Shown one piece after another: positions 11,401 to 20,602 of a DNA stretch of 64,000 bases. The translations under genes were made by a program, and so were the position numbers. Source of the stretch: Karstenula rhodostoma CBS 690.94 (Eukaryota; Ascomycota; Dothideomycetes; Pleosporales; Didymosphaeriaceae); assembly GCA_010093485.1 (NCBI GenBank), contig MU001503.1, forward strand, positions 194,224 to 258,223, given 5' to 3'. Positions within the stretch are counted from its first letter, which is position 1; the number at the start of each line of letters is the position of its first letter. The notes under the pieces are model-generated. The model was not told the origin of the DNA and did not search any database. It worked only from the letters and a program-made list of their open reading frames with translations.

Positions 11401-11960
11401 TCCACCATAGCCCGCTGCGTACCCTCTGCATGGGTGCCAAAGATGTAGTGTTGTTTCTGGGTCTGCAGTATAAGCGTTGTGCCCGGTGTGTCCGCCGTGG
11501 GCGACGTTATGATTTGGACCGAGGAGGCCATCTTGCTGGAATCGCGACGAACGATAGGCGCACCGTCGTGTGGTTTTGGCTGCGATATTCTGTTGTCTCG
11601 TCGCGGTGGTGCGAGTGGCTCTAGAAGAGCTGGCAGTCCAGGCGCTATGAAGTGAACGTCATCGGAGAGTCCCAGGCTGTTCAGGAAGCTGGTTCGCGGT
11701 GTTGGTGGTAACGGAGGCGGTTCGAAGACTCGCAATCGCGCGCCTGATCGTGGCGGCCCCACTGGTCGGTCTGACGCAAATTCGCGGACGGGCTCAGTAC
11801 CGTTATCGTGCTTCGTCGAGAGCTGGTATAAAAGGCGTAGTTTGGAATTGTCTTGGGCGGAGCGAGCGCGGCAACTACCAAAGTTGCGCGCGGGGTGGAG
11901 AAGGATCGTAACGGTCGTAAAGCGCCGAACGGCGGTCGCAATGGGCGCCAATGTGGCCAC
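8496..11960 (-). CDS. TRZ1: Long-form tRNase Z (ELAC2 type)
   Basis: Up to 1,154 residues in one exon. This endonuclease removes 3' trailers from tRNA precursors in nucleus and mitochondria. The C-terminal metallo-beta-lactamase half has the GTGSACPSKYRN block near residue 710, the Zn-binding ISHLHADHHL near 770, SGDCRPA near 930 and HEATFDDE followed by KKHST near 950-970. The degenerate N-terminal half (FGTHAEGTQRAMVEQ, NFFMTGKMDWHNAGGL) is typical of the long form. Met144 (ATG at 11529-11531, MASSVQIITSP) matches the usual nuclear-form start. The 143 residues before it are Arg/Ala-rich with few acidic residues at the very N-terminus, suiting a mitochondrial extension. The ORF start at 11960 is ATG (MATLAPIATAVRRF). 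The C-terminus is low-complexity and ends in a basic KKKSRRHN. Confidence 0.93.
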   Translation of the reverse strand: MATLAPIATAVRRFTTVTILLHPARNFGSCRARSAQDNSKLRLLYQLSTKHDNGTEPVREFASDRPVGPPRSGARLRVFEPPPLPPTPRTSFLNSLGLSDDVHFIAPGLPALLEPLAPPRRDNRISQPKPHDGAPIVRRDSSKMASSVQIITSPTADTPGTTLILQTQKQHYIFGTHAEGTQRAMVEQGLRMTKVQNFFMTGKMDWHNAGGLIGMTLTLADSATTAYDTVMELYRKGKGAKKLPEPPRPKINVYGPPNLKHALNTCRRYIFRKGIPVIATEYNEEPPHKDDQGAVLPSWQDDAIQVWALCVSPARTETDPHRDQQLAELQEGFERFNSFEEHHAPENESAEEREARYDHIRSAVLNLMFNSKWNLDTLVERHISEVEPPAAIFVRNPETNRIEPYRGPKPGSGELLPDIKVLTRTPWPGATINNLPPTTPKTESLSYIVRSQPTRGTFDPKRAKDLGLKPGPQFGKLSKGQSVQNDKGETITPDMVIGPDKPGNGFAILDVPSVDYLGALLQREEFTSADVMKDIKIVYWVLGPGVSGHPSLQQFMERFNQLEHIVSSVDECANRLSFDSVAAQTIRLSAIDPARYRVPQHDPKTLPQRSLYGLGSPGRITSLQNVTPADRGIKHSLMPNFGRKVDVLTDEEKFRRKEEQETPEVFELEVRAQMDPEVLKLAEEAQQAVKSDYEALSKWRQLVARPDTEVITLGTGSACPSKYRNVSATLVRVPGVGNYLFDCGEGTMGQLQRVFDTDELVGILKDLRMIWISHLHADHHLGTASVIREWYRAKHNSIPKHEHPSDSAALAADASSYGLSLVSHEGMIKWLCEYSLVEDFGYSRILPIEISSVGRFEKSGSRLTYTSMNASGQLGRRILLQQRDYQAILGLTDMQACKVAHCYGAMAVSLTFPRAPSDPATTLPLKVSYSGDCRPAHTFTLIGRNSTVLIHEATFDDELKGDAIAKKHSTTSEALAIGAQMDAKAVVLTHFSQRYQKIPVLQTVQDGEQDDLPGPSAMEDVQQDDVDADGAQAAPADAAVGTSALPSDSARPPPALRRESSNHEKVIKVRSRDMKVGIAFDYMRVKIGELAQMEKFNDALNRLLAADEEAEVPAAEGSAAVAGAEGEPVINSNGKKTSGDEAGGARKKKSRRHN

Positions 11961-12543
11961 AGTCGAAGGAATGACGGGAAGAGGGGTACATATACAGGCG
12001 CTGAGTGGGTATGATGCGCGAAATGAGTGGCCGAGTCACTTCAGAGCAAGCAACACTTTTTTGGCATGTCGGAGAAACATTGTTACTAGTTGCCGATCCA
12101 TCGCCCCTACCTTGATGCTCGGACATGGGGTCTATTCTAGCTACTGCACGAGGGAAGGTGATCGAACGGAGAAAGCAACGTCACGCGAAAACCGACACAA
12201 ATCAGTTTAGTTCAAGTGATGTATAATTCACAAGTGCGGCCGTTGCCGCCTATCTAAGCCAATATACAGCGAATACTCCCAAATGCCCTTCCTAATAATA
12301 CTAAATAAAATGCCAGCTTGGGCTGAAGCCTGTCTGGCCAGGGAGGAACAAAGGAAATCATGATTCGTAGATTCAAACCGAGTGCCATGTAAGCATAGCG
12401 GAGATATAGCTCGCATTACGTGTGGTTTCACACCCAAAAGTCAGGTGTTAAAGAAATCCCGTGTCAATGTGTGACCGGGAGCCTGAAGCGCAGAGCCCGT
12501 GATCAAGGTCTGGAGGACAGAAGAGACGAGCTCAAGACCATGT
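11961..12543. other. Intergenic region, tRNase Z 5' side / bZIP 3' side
   Basis: Both flanking genes are on the minus strand, so this holds the tRNase Z promoter and the bZIP 3' UTR. No gene, repeat or known motif is supported. Confidence 0.5.
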
Positions 12544-14554
12544 TCATGAATCGAGATGCGATGTCAAAGCCGCAACTCGCTCAAAGACTGCTTCCATCTT
12601 GGCGCACTGTCTCTGGAAGCGGGCCATCTTGAGTTCATCGGCAACCTCGTCGGAGATTTGGAGCTGAAAGTGCGCAAAAGCTTTTTCAGAGTTGACGTCA
12701 CCGAAGAGAGACTCGTGGTCCTCAATGGTCGGGGCAGCAGCGGCAGAGGTGGAAACGGGCGCAGAGTTGTAGAGGTCAAACTCCGCGTCTTCATCCTCGT
12801 CGGCCTCAACCGGAGAGGACTTCTCAGAGGGCATGGCCCGCTCAACAACGGGGTAGTCGGCCTTGACTTGCTCGTTGGAGGCATCATCCTCAGCAGCAAA
12901 TATGGAACTGTAACCCTTGCCAGAGAGGACGTCCACGTCAAGGGGGTTGGTGGGGCCGGCGGGAAGCTCGGTCACGGCAAAGACCTGCGGTTGCTGATAG
13001 TTGAACGAGGAGCTGCCATTGTTCATCGCCCAGCTGGTTGGGTTCAAGTTGAGCATAGACATGTCGAGAGGCGTCTCAGGAATAAGGGTCATGCCGACCT
13101 GAGGCCGCGACATAGCGCCGAACTGCTGGTTTTGGTAGGCGCTGGCATCCTTGCGAACGGGAGTGGGGGTAGGAGTGGTCGAACCAGAGAGGGTTGGCAT
13201 CGTAGGCTTTGCCTCGAGGCCCTCGTCACGGGAGAGCTCCTCGAGAAAGGGAGTGAAAGCCTGGTGGCGTAGGAGACGCTCGATGAAAGCCCTAGAGCGG
13301 GCATTCTCCTCCAACAGAGCACGGTTCTGGGTGCGGAGCTCGTTGCACTCGTTGGTCTTGACGGCAACCTCGCCTTCGAGCTGGCCAATGTACTCTGCCT
13401 CGAGTTAGCGGATGTCATCTTGGTAGTAAAGCTAGCAGAGCTTACCCTTCCTGCGCGATCGGAAAGCGCGAGCAGAGACCTTGTTGCGAAGCTGACGACG
13501 CTCCTTGGAGCTCAGCTTCTTGCCTTCGTCGGAGGCAAGCAGTCGCTCGTCCTCATCCATGTCGTCCTCATCCTTCTTCGCACGCATGATGTGAGGTAGC
13601 AGATCGGACTGGCCGTTGGCGCCGGCAAGGGCGTTGTTTTGGCTCTGCTGGCGAATCTGGTTCACGACACGAGCGATGGTCTCCTCGGTGCGCGCATCGC
13701 TCAACGGGCTGCTGGAGGCATTCCGGGTGTGCTGTTGGCGGCTCTGTTGCCTTTGCTGCACCAGCTGCTGGGCCCTTTGTTGCTGAGCCTGTGCTTGGGC
13801 CTTGGCAAGTGCCTGCTGCTGCGCTTGCTGCTGGTGCATGCCGGGCCACACCCTGACATTCTGTACCTCCTCTTGGGTGATTACACTGGGATCCACGAAG
13901 TCGGATGACTGTGAGGCATCGTTGGACGGGTAGAAGAAGGCGGGTTGCGACGACATGGAGATGTCCATGTCCATGGGGAGTCCACTGTTCCAGCCCGCCA
14001 TCATGGAGGATTCGCCCATCAAGCTCATCTCGTCGATGCCTGTGGAGGAGAAGTTGGAGTAGCCCGAGCTGTAGGAGGGGTTGATGCCTGCGATGGAGCC
14101 GGTCGGGAGGCCGGTTTGCTGCTTGAAGCGCTCGTACTCGTGGCTGGGCTTTGCGGGCGTCTGCATGTCGTCGGCGTCGAGGACGGTGTTGGTGGGGCTG
14201 GTGATGGCGGATTGCGCATTGGAGGGCTGTCTTGAGATGGTGGGGGGTGTGGGCGAAGGCAGCTGGCTGAAGTCGAAGAGCGAATCCGTGTCGGGATCGA
14301 AGCACTGGTTGGCGGTTCCGAAATTGGACGGCATGGTCACGGCATGATGGACGGCTGTCGCCATTGGGGGTGGGAGGAAGGGTGCGTTTGCGAGGTTCTC
14401 TTGCGGGTGGGTGTTGTGGGCGACGATGGGAGGGTCCTCAGGCGTCAAGAGAGTTGTTGCGAGGTGGTGAGGTGGTGTATGGAGACCAGTCGGGGCCACC
14501 AGAGCGGTTAGGCGTCTGAAAGTCGTCGTCAGCTCGCTTCTTTTCCCGGATCAT
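12544..14554 (-). CDS. bZIP transcription factor, MeaB-like; probable 1-nt frameshift near the start
   Basis: Two coding blocks flank a 51-bp intron (13395-13445): 14554-13446 and 13394-12544. Splicing inside the basic region gives KERRQLRNKVSARAFRSRRK joined to EYIGQLEGEVAVKTN, a bZIP basic region plus heptad Leu zipper. This block is characteristic of the fungal MeaB/IDI-4-like group, linked in other fungi to nitrogen regulation. The N-terminal half is Ser/Pro/Gln-rich with a Gln run (QQQAQQQALAKAQAQAQQQ) and an acidic patch before the basic region. The main frame has no ATG before MATAVHH, yet the sequence upstream of it looks coding (LATTLLTPEDPP). A second frame from the ATG at 14554 (MIREKKRADDDFQTPNRSGG) would join it if one C were missing from CCCC at 14492-14495. 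This is either a frameshift, an assembly error or an unrecognised splice. Confidence 0.8.
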
Positions 14555-14916
14555 CCGCCGAATCCGTCGGGGCGGCTTGGCTCCTTCACGTACTCGGTAC
14601 TCGACACTGCTGCAGTTGGCGAGCCTCGGGTGATTGGGTTCGGATGGAAAGTCGAGAGACGGGACGGCAACGTTGTCGCGATAGAGTGAGGATACGATGG
14701 TGAAGATGAAGAAGGGCCAGAGCCGCAGCGGGTGGGTGCTGGAGGTCTTTTGGTCGGGGGCGTTTCAGGCTGAGGCGGTGCATGGACATGGGTGTCCGCT
14801 CGGCCGCTGCGCTTCTTTTGGCTCCCCTGATCGCCGGATGCCCTACCGACTGTGTACGGTACTTACTACGCTGTAATTCCAGCCCATGTGCACTGTGCAG
14901 TGTAATCTATCCTGCC

Positions 14917-14986
14917 TGCCTGTACAATCCTGCCTGTACAATCCTGCCTGCACAATCCTGCCTGCACAATCCTGCCTGTACAATCC
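14917..14986. repeat. 14-bp tandem repeat, five copies
   Basis: Five head-to-tail units of TGCCTGYACAATCC start at 14917, 14931, 14945, 14959 and 14973. Only the Y position varies (T,T,C,C,T). The tract lies about 360-430 bp upstream of the bZIP start, where it could sit in the promoter or 5' leader. Confidence 0.95.
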
Positions 14987-15044
14987 ATGCCTGCCATCAC
15001 GCTCCACCGCGACCACCGCCAGATGCCTTCGCCCCCGCTGCGGC

Positions 15045-15068
15045 GACGACGACGACGACGACGACGAC
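15045..15068. repeat. (GAC)8 microsatellite
   Basis: Eight perfect GAC units. Slippage-prone, with no coding context that I trust. Confidence 0.95.
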
Positions 15069-16029
15069 GCCGCCAGCAGCAGCACAACCGTTGGCCGTTG
15101 CTAGGCAGGAATGGATTACGTCGCCTGCAGACGTCGGCCAGTCGCAATTCGCCGGCGCCCATGCCGTCCTTCTCTAAGCCAACCACAGCACCAGCAAAGG
15201 AGGCTGTGCTCGCGAACGCCTCACCTCAAAAGGAACAGCTTGCGATCGCTGACAGTTTTCCTCCGTGCAGGTAGCCCTCGTCTTATCACAGTACACTTTC
15301 GCTGTTCCTGTCCGTGTCTGCTTGTGGGAGCTGAGCACTGTCGTAGACCTGCCCAAATGCAAACTACTGGTACCATGTATGCAGAGAGCACGTTGCGCCA
15401 TCAACACCAAGCTTGTCTCTCAACGTCTCTCCGCCCTCCTCCTCTAGTGCTCCTTTTCTTACAACCTCATTTTCTTGACGTACATGGCTCCCTTATCCAG
15501 CCGTTTGTTACACTACTGCCGCTGTCTCAGTTTCCCTTCCCTGGGACCTTAGAGTGGGCCCTTAAGCTTCGGAGCTTTCGAAACACCCGTGTACCATCAG
15601 GCCTTGTCAAGTCTGGTCAAAAACTGCCGACATGTCGGCCAAAACTTCCGCCCCTCTGCTGCTTTGACCCTCCGATGATGCCCCGAAGCCACACAAGCCA
15701 CACTGACCTGCCGGCATGCTTCCCGCCGACGAATGAAAATCGCTGCCAAGAAGTCCACGAGTACTGTGATATTGGCCATCTGCGCCACGAATATAGAAAG
15801 CGAACTCATCTTTCAGCTCGAGCAAGCTTCATCCGCAATCGGCGTGTCCCGGACGTGCCTGCGGTTTTGCGTGGGGCTCGACCATGTGCGCTATTGTCTG
15901 CACCCGTACAGGGAACCGAAAGACACCAAAGGGGCGCAGCACCACGCTTACGTTGACCACGTGTTGCTGTTTCTGGTCGTCTGTTTACTAGTTAGAGGTT
16001 AGTAATGCCGTAGTAGGAAATTATCCGTA

Positions 16030-17110
16030 CTGGTAAGTAGGCTCGTAGTCTATTACACCGCTCAATATATCTAGAGATTCTAGTGAATAGCATACATAAG
16101 ATGAGACTAATAGACGATAATAGGGAGGATTAATCGCAGGAACTTGACCACCGCCTCGTGCCCGTTCCTGACCTAGGAGATTCTCCGCCTCCGAGTCGCT
16201 ATTGAGATGGGCTAGAAGCAGCGTCATCACGGCCGTGAGAGCGAGAAAATCAATGATGCGCCAATATTCGGATTTGAGGTCAGTCGACGAGGAGCGCAGC
16301 ATGAACGGCAGATGCAATTGATTCAGGAGATTGTAGTGGAGGACCTGCGCAAATAGCCGCCGTGTATCCCAAACTAAGTCTTGCGAGTCGGTTGAGGTTG
16401 AGTCCAGGGTCGGAAGCCATGCTGCGGTCAGAAGAGCCTTCGGGGAGACCTAGCATTAGGCACAAATTTCGATCCAAAAATATAATTCGAAACCACATAA
16501 GTTGCGGGTGGAAGTCCGTCTTCGAATCAATTACCTTGTATCGTGCGCAATTTTTCAAGTGATAGAGGCCTATAAGCTGCGCGATACCCTTGGCTCTCTT
16601 TCCCGCGACCTAGCTTCGCCGCAAATCACCGACGTTCGCTTGGTACATGCTCTCCATCATGACGCACTGCAGACCCTCTATACTGCCAAGAAGGTCATGC
16701 TTTGTGGCGACAAGACTAATTACTAGGTTGGCTAATCGTTCCAAGTTTTCCCGGTGATTCAGAGTGGCCCTGGATCTCGTGATGGAGAACTGGATGTAGA
16801 TGTTGCAAGAACATGGCGAGCTGGAGCATGTGCCGGGATAGCAAAACGGGATGTGAATCTGGCTCCGGGATTTGAAGAAGACTTTCCGCGGTTTTCAAGC
16901 GGTTTTGATTGAGGTTATTACAGGGCAAGGTCAGAATTTCCGAAACGAGAACGGATGGATAGCGGCTAGCTCTGCATATCCTTTCCGTATCGTCGCGCGA
17001 AGGGAGCGTATTATGCAAGAGGTGAGAGAGTCTTTCATAGTTGTTTGGTGAAGCTGAGGAATCGGTGATGGACTGGAGTTTGTGCAATGCTGTGTCATTC
17101 TCAGCCGGAT
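16030..17110 (-). pseudogene. Decayed fungal Zn2Cys6-family transcription factor (middle homology region)
   Basis: Fragments in order on the minus strand resemble the fungal-specific transcription factor domain (PF04082 type). They are LPSRDDTERICRASRYPSVL and HPVLLSRHMLQLAMFLQHLH (about 17000-16790), ENLERLANLVISLVATKHD plus GSIEGLQCVMMESMYQANVG (about 16745-16620), WFRIIFLDRNLCLMLGLPEG (about 16490-16430), QVLHYNLLNQLHLPFMLRSS (about 16340-16280) and IIDFLALTAVMTLLLAHLNS (about 16260-16200). The gene is broken by a frameshift between the first two blocks and an in-frame TAG (16610-16612) where the family usually has Trp. Internal deletions bring distant motifs together, as in SEYW followed directly by RIIDFLAL. 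No zinc cluster is visible upstream. These regulators control metabolic or secondary-metabolite genes, but this copy is almost certainly inactive. Confidence 0.82.
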
Positions 17111-17434
17111 GGCACTGTAGTAGTAAGTATCTTCAATAGAGGGGAGTCGTGGTACATCATATCCTGATAGGCCGCAGCACCTCTGCCGTATACTTTTAGA
17201 ATCGACATCGGGCCTTATCTGGATACGCTATACTCGTCTTGAAACCATATGCGCACCTGACAAGACTGATTCGACGGTAAATTTCGCGAGGGCTCCGAAT
17301 CAATGAATATTGGCGTGGGATTAGTTCCACCTTCGCCAGGGGATGTAGTCATGCCAGTATATGCGGCCACGTGATCTGTCGGACTACTTTGACCTTCCGG
17401 GAATTCTTGGCTGACACATCTCGAACCGCGATGG

Positions 17435-17598
17435 CAACAGGTGGTGCAATAATTATTGAGCGCTGTAATAGTGACTTATACCTTACTAATACAATTCTAG
17501 TAATTCTACTGGAGGAGAACAATTCTCGCAGGGAAGAATTAGGGTGGCAAAGTATTAGTCATCATTACAGCGCTCAATAATTATTGCACCACCTGTTG
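17435..17598. mobile_element. 164-bp MITE with long terminal inverted repeats
   Basis: The left end (CAACAGGTGGTGCAATAATT...) is repeated as an inverted copy at the right end. The first 35 bp are identical (17435-17469 against 17564-17598) and imperfect pairing continues for about 10 bp more. ATGG flanks both sides (17431-17434 and 17599-17602), a candidate 4-bp target-site duplication. No coding capacity, so it is non-autonomous. It lies just upstream of the broken regulator gene and before the GGTCGAA cluster. Confidence 0.9.
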
Positions 17599-17602
17599 AT
17601 GG

Positions 17603-17869
17603 CAACAGCTGTTGCAGGCCGTATTGGGAGGGTAAAAAATGCACCTCAATTTGCGCCGTTTACTTTCCCAGCAGCTAAAGGTGCCCTTTCGGACTTTTCT
17701 GCGCTTTGGCTCGGGCTGGTATGCTTCAGGAGCCGGTGCATTTGGCAAGAGTGACATTGCGGTGGGGGTTGAGGTGTATCACGATGGACGGGAAACAGTG
17801 AACGCAAGCCGGCCGCTGGAAGAAGGCCATCGCTCTTGAGGGTGCTGCAGGATGGGCGGGCGAGTTAGT
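17603..17869. other. Spacer between the MITE and the GGTCGAA cluster
   Basis: Unremarkable GC-normal sequence with short chance ORFs only. Listed for completeness. Confidence 0.4.
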
Positions 17870-18135
17870 TTCGACCGTGGAATGCGGCGGTCGAATGACT
17901 GATAAGGTTTGGCGGGGGCGGGATTGGCGGCATCGTACACTAGCGTGCTTGGCGGGATCTTCGGCGGTCGAATATCTCCGTACGGCGTACATGGTCGAAC
18001 TACCATTTACACGGTCGAACGAGCAGCCACGACACGGTCGAAAGGGCAATCATGGCGGCCGGAAGTCAAACGAGGCAATGCTGGGCATCACTTCCTTCTA
18101 GTGGAGCCGCGTACTACTCAGCGAGTATGGTCGAA
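17870..18135. promoter_or_regulatory. Cluster of seven GGTCGAA motifs
   Basis: GGTCGAA occurs at 17889, 17966, 17993, 18013, 18036 and 18129 on the plus strand and once inverted (TTCGACC) at 17870. Seven copies of a 7-mer in 266 bp is far above chance. The spacing is irregular, so this is not a simple tandem repeat. It ends 135 bp before the ATG at 18270, which suggests binding sites for one transcription factor upstream of that gene. The factor is unknown. Confidence 0.6.
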
Positions 18136-18269
18136 AGAAGGAGGTGCGGCGGACGAACTTGTCTCCTCCTTGAAGCATAAAGCATCCCTAACGGCGAGGC
18201 GAAGCTTGTTGGCGCCCTCTGCTTCTCATTCTCTCACTCACTCAACCTGAAAAACGCTGCGAAAACAAG

Positions 18270-18821
18270 ATGGATAAGATAGATGCAAGCAAGCCGCCCA
18301 GCTCGACTAGCAATGGCGACGCCTCCGTCCCGGACGACCGCAGCGACCGTGCCAGTCTCCACGAGAAGCATGAAAACCCCGATGCTAAGGTGGAAGAGAA
18401 GGCGGAGGAGAAGGCGGTAACCCCTTGATCTCTAAATCGGTGGCAATAACCAGGAAATACCGACGGAAGCGGATTGCTCGAACGGTGTGCGACCATTTCC
18501 AGACGCAGGCTTGCCGTCTTATTGATTACTGGTAAACAGAAGGCGGGTGCCGATATTGACCTTCTATACTCACCACGACAAGCTCACCGAGCGATTAGAC
18601 CTTATATACGTCAACGTATTAATCCTTGGAAAGCCAATCACTGCGTCAAGTCACGCCTTAATGTCAACAATAATAACGGGATCATTCAATTCCTTCTAAA
18701 GCTACGCCACAATTACCAACTACCAACACTAGTAATAACATCCCCCCGCACCTTAGTCAAGCAAGGCTTATGTCTGACCTTGCTATCGACCCAGAGTATG
18801 TGCGCTTGCTTCGCCCCCTAA
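18270..18821 (+). CDS. Doubtful two-exon hypothetical protein, possibly a 5' remnant
   Basis: Exon 1 (18270-18416) starts MDKIDASKPPSSTSNGD, is rich in Asp/Ser/Glu/Lys and ends KVEEKAEEKA. A 123-bp GT..AG intron (18417-18539) follows. Exon 2 (18540-18821) continues in phase with KAGADIDLLYSPRQ and ends at a stop just before a T-tract, 142 residues in all. Exon 1 looks like a genuine fungal N-terminus (disordered, charged), but exon 2 has Asn-rich, non-conserved character and may be foreign or decayed sequence. I do not recognise a family. Its placement after the GGTCGAA cluster is the main reason to list it. It may be the stump of a larger membrane or signalling protein whose body has been lost. 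Confidence 0.35.
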
Positions 18822-20602
18822 TCCTTTTTTTTTTTTTTTCAAACTCTACGTGGATGTCTATATTCGAACAGAAGGATTTTTTTTAGAGCTTACTTAAAAG
18901 GGCCAGGCTGAAGCTGCGCCCGCCGTCGTAACTGTCAACTATTAGAACTTGTTAATGCCTACGATTACTAGAGCCTTCCCGGTCAATTATCCTAGCTTGA
19001 CGTCCCTAACGAGCCTCAAAGCACAGACCTTAAGAAAACCAGAGTTTCGAAGTTCGTTCTTACATCCGTACACGGCAAGTTTTGGCGATGCTAATGTCGG
19101 ATGCTTCCGCACGCTGCGCATCAATATAACTGAGAATGCCCAGGCCCGATCGACGTTGTCCGCCCTAGGAAAGCATGCTCAAACGACGGAAATTTGATGA
19201 CGATCGCTATAACGCCATGGTCTTCCTTCCCGTGGTCGACTGCTCCACCCGATCGGTCTGCCAGATTTCAGGGTCGGTCACGTCGATCGATATTTCCTAG
19301 CCTGAAAATGTATTTGTGCACCGACAATGAAGAGAGCAAAGAACAGCTCGTACACACAGGTACATCGCTTACGTCAAGTCATCAAGTAGTGTCTGCATGA
19401 AAGTACCAGCAAACATGGCACGCATCCGAACGCCTCAAAGCATATCTGAAGCTACCCTAGTAGGTCATGTTTCCGACCAACACAAGTTGCCCCTAGCTCA
19501 CATCCCTCTGGGGTGCTCATGCTTTCTCCACGCCCCGGGGTCTCGCCTTGCCTCGCCTCATTTTCCCAATCATTGGATCTACCTTCCTTCGGCTTCATAT
19601 CGGACGATGCATGAAAAACATACGGTGTGGCGCATACGGCGTATCTCCTTACCCATGCTTGAGAAAGGATCGCTATGGCGAGCAGAAGTCGACCGAACTC
19701 GGCGCATGTCCATCCAAAAGGTCAATGCCGTCTCCAGCGCAAGGCCAGGTTCTACAACACACAGGTGCTGGCATACGCACATTCAGCTCTGCAGGGTACT
19801 GCAAACCCATCCTGGATCGTCCCATCATGACAGCAAACTTCGACATGACCATGCCACCATCATGGAAAAGTCCTGTTGCCGGAATGCCTCACCACCAGTG
19901 TCGCCGTTTCACATCTTTCTAGAAGACCCCATCGCGCGACACGTCAAAACGTCTGGAGAAGCACCCACCGAAAGGGACAAACCGTACCACGTCTCACATC
20001 GCATATGCTTCCGGCATCATGGATTGCACTGTGCCTAACCTTTTTAGTTGCAAAATGCGCTCAAAATGCGCTCAAAATACTGATACCCATGTGGAGAAGC
20101 CGTCACATTGAAACTGCGCGCGTGTATCACGCAACAAACCCGTTGCCAAGTTAACCATCTGTTGGCAATCTAGAGACTTGGTGCTCGTCCGTCGAGATCA
20201 GAGTACGCTATAGTCGTTCTTCCGGTGTGTGAGCACATACATGAGGCGCCTTGAGCTTGACCGGACGAAGCAGTTTATCTCCAGAGCGAGTACGACCTCG
20301 CCGTACGCCGGCAAAGGTGCAGCCAAAGTAACATGACAAAGTAACACAACATCATTTTGAGCATCTCTCAAAGCATGTCGACCAACTTCGCAGCCGGCAG
20401 TCGTACTATGTGCTGTGGCCGATCGGATCGATGCGGTTTCATGTACGATTCCAGAGACAACTCGCGAGGTCGCTGATCCTATCACGTATGCTAGAAGAGA
20501 TATGTCGCTGCCAGCGCGCTTGTTCATCTAGCAAACATTACCTTATATTACATTACCGCCCCGTTCCCTCTCCCATGGCTATGCCCCATCCCACCACTTC
20601 CA
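18822..20602. other. Gene-poor spacer
   Basis: Moderately AT-rich near 18820-18900 (T-tracts), otherwise normal. One 213-codon ORF (19397-20038) and several others overlap in different frames without any domain, membrane or compositional signal. I see nothing that can be supported as a gene. Confidence 0.45.

Larger units (their letters stand above)
14555..16029. other. bZIP 5' region and gene-poor spacer
   Basis: A long GC-rich stretch upstream of the bZIP gene with two simple repeats. Several overlapping ORFs exist (one up to 281 codons at 15111-15956), but they show no domain, are low-complexity at their starts and are mutually overlapping. I regard them as chance ORFs. Confidence 0.45.

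Noticed and set aside
15111..15956. 281-codon ORF upstream of the bZIP gene
   Set aside because: No domain, starts inside simple repeats, overlaps other ORFs and lacks a sensible protein composition.
19397..20038. 213-codon plus-strand ORF
   Set aside because: His/Pro/Arg-rich chance composition and overlapping ORFs in other frames; no recognisable family.
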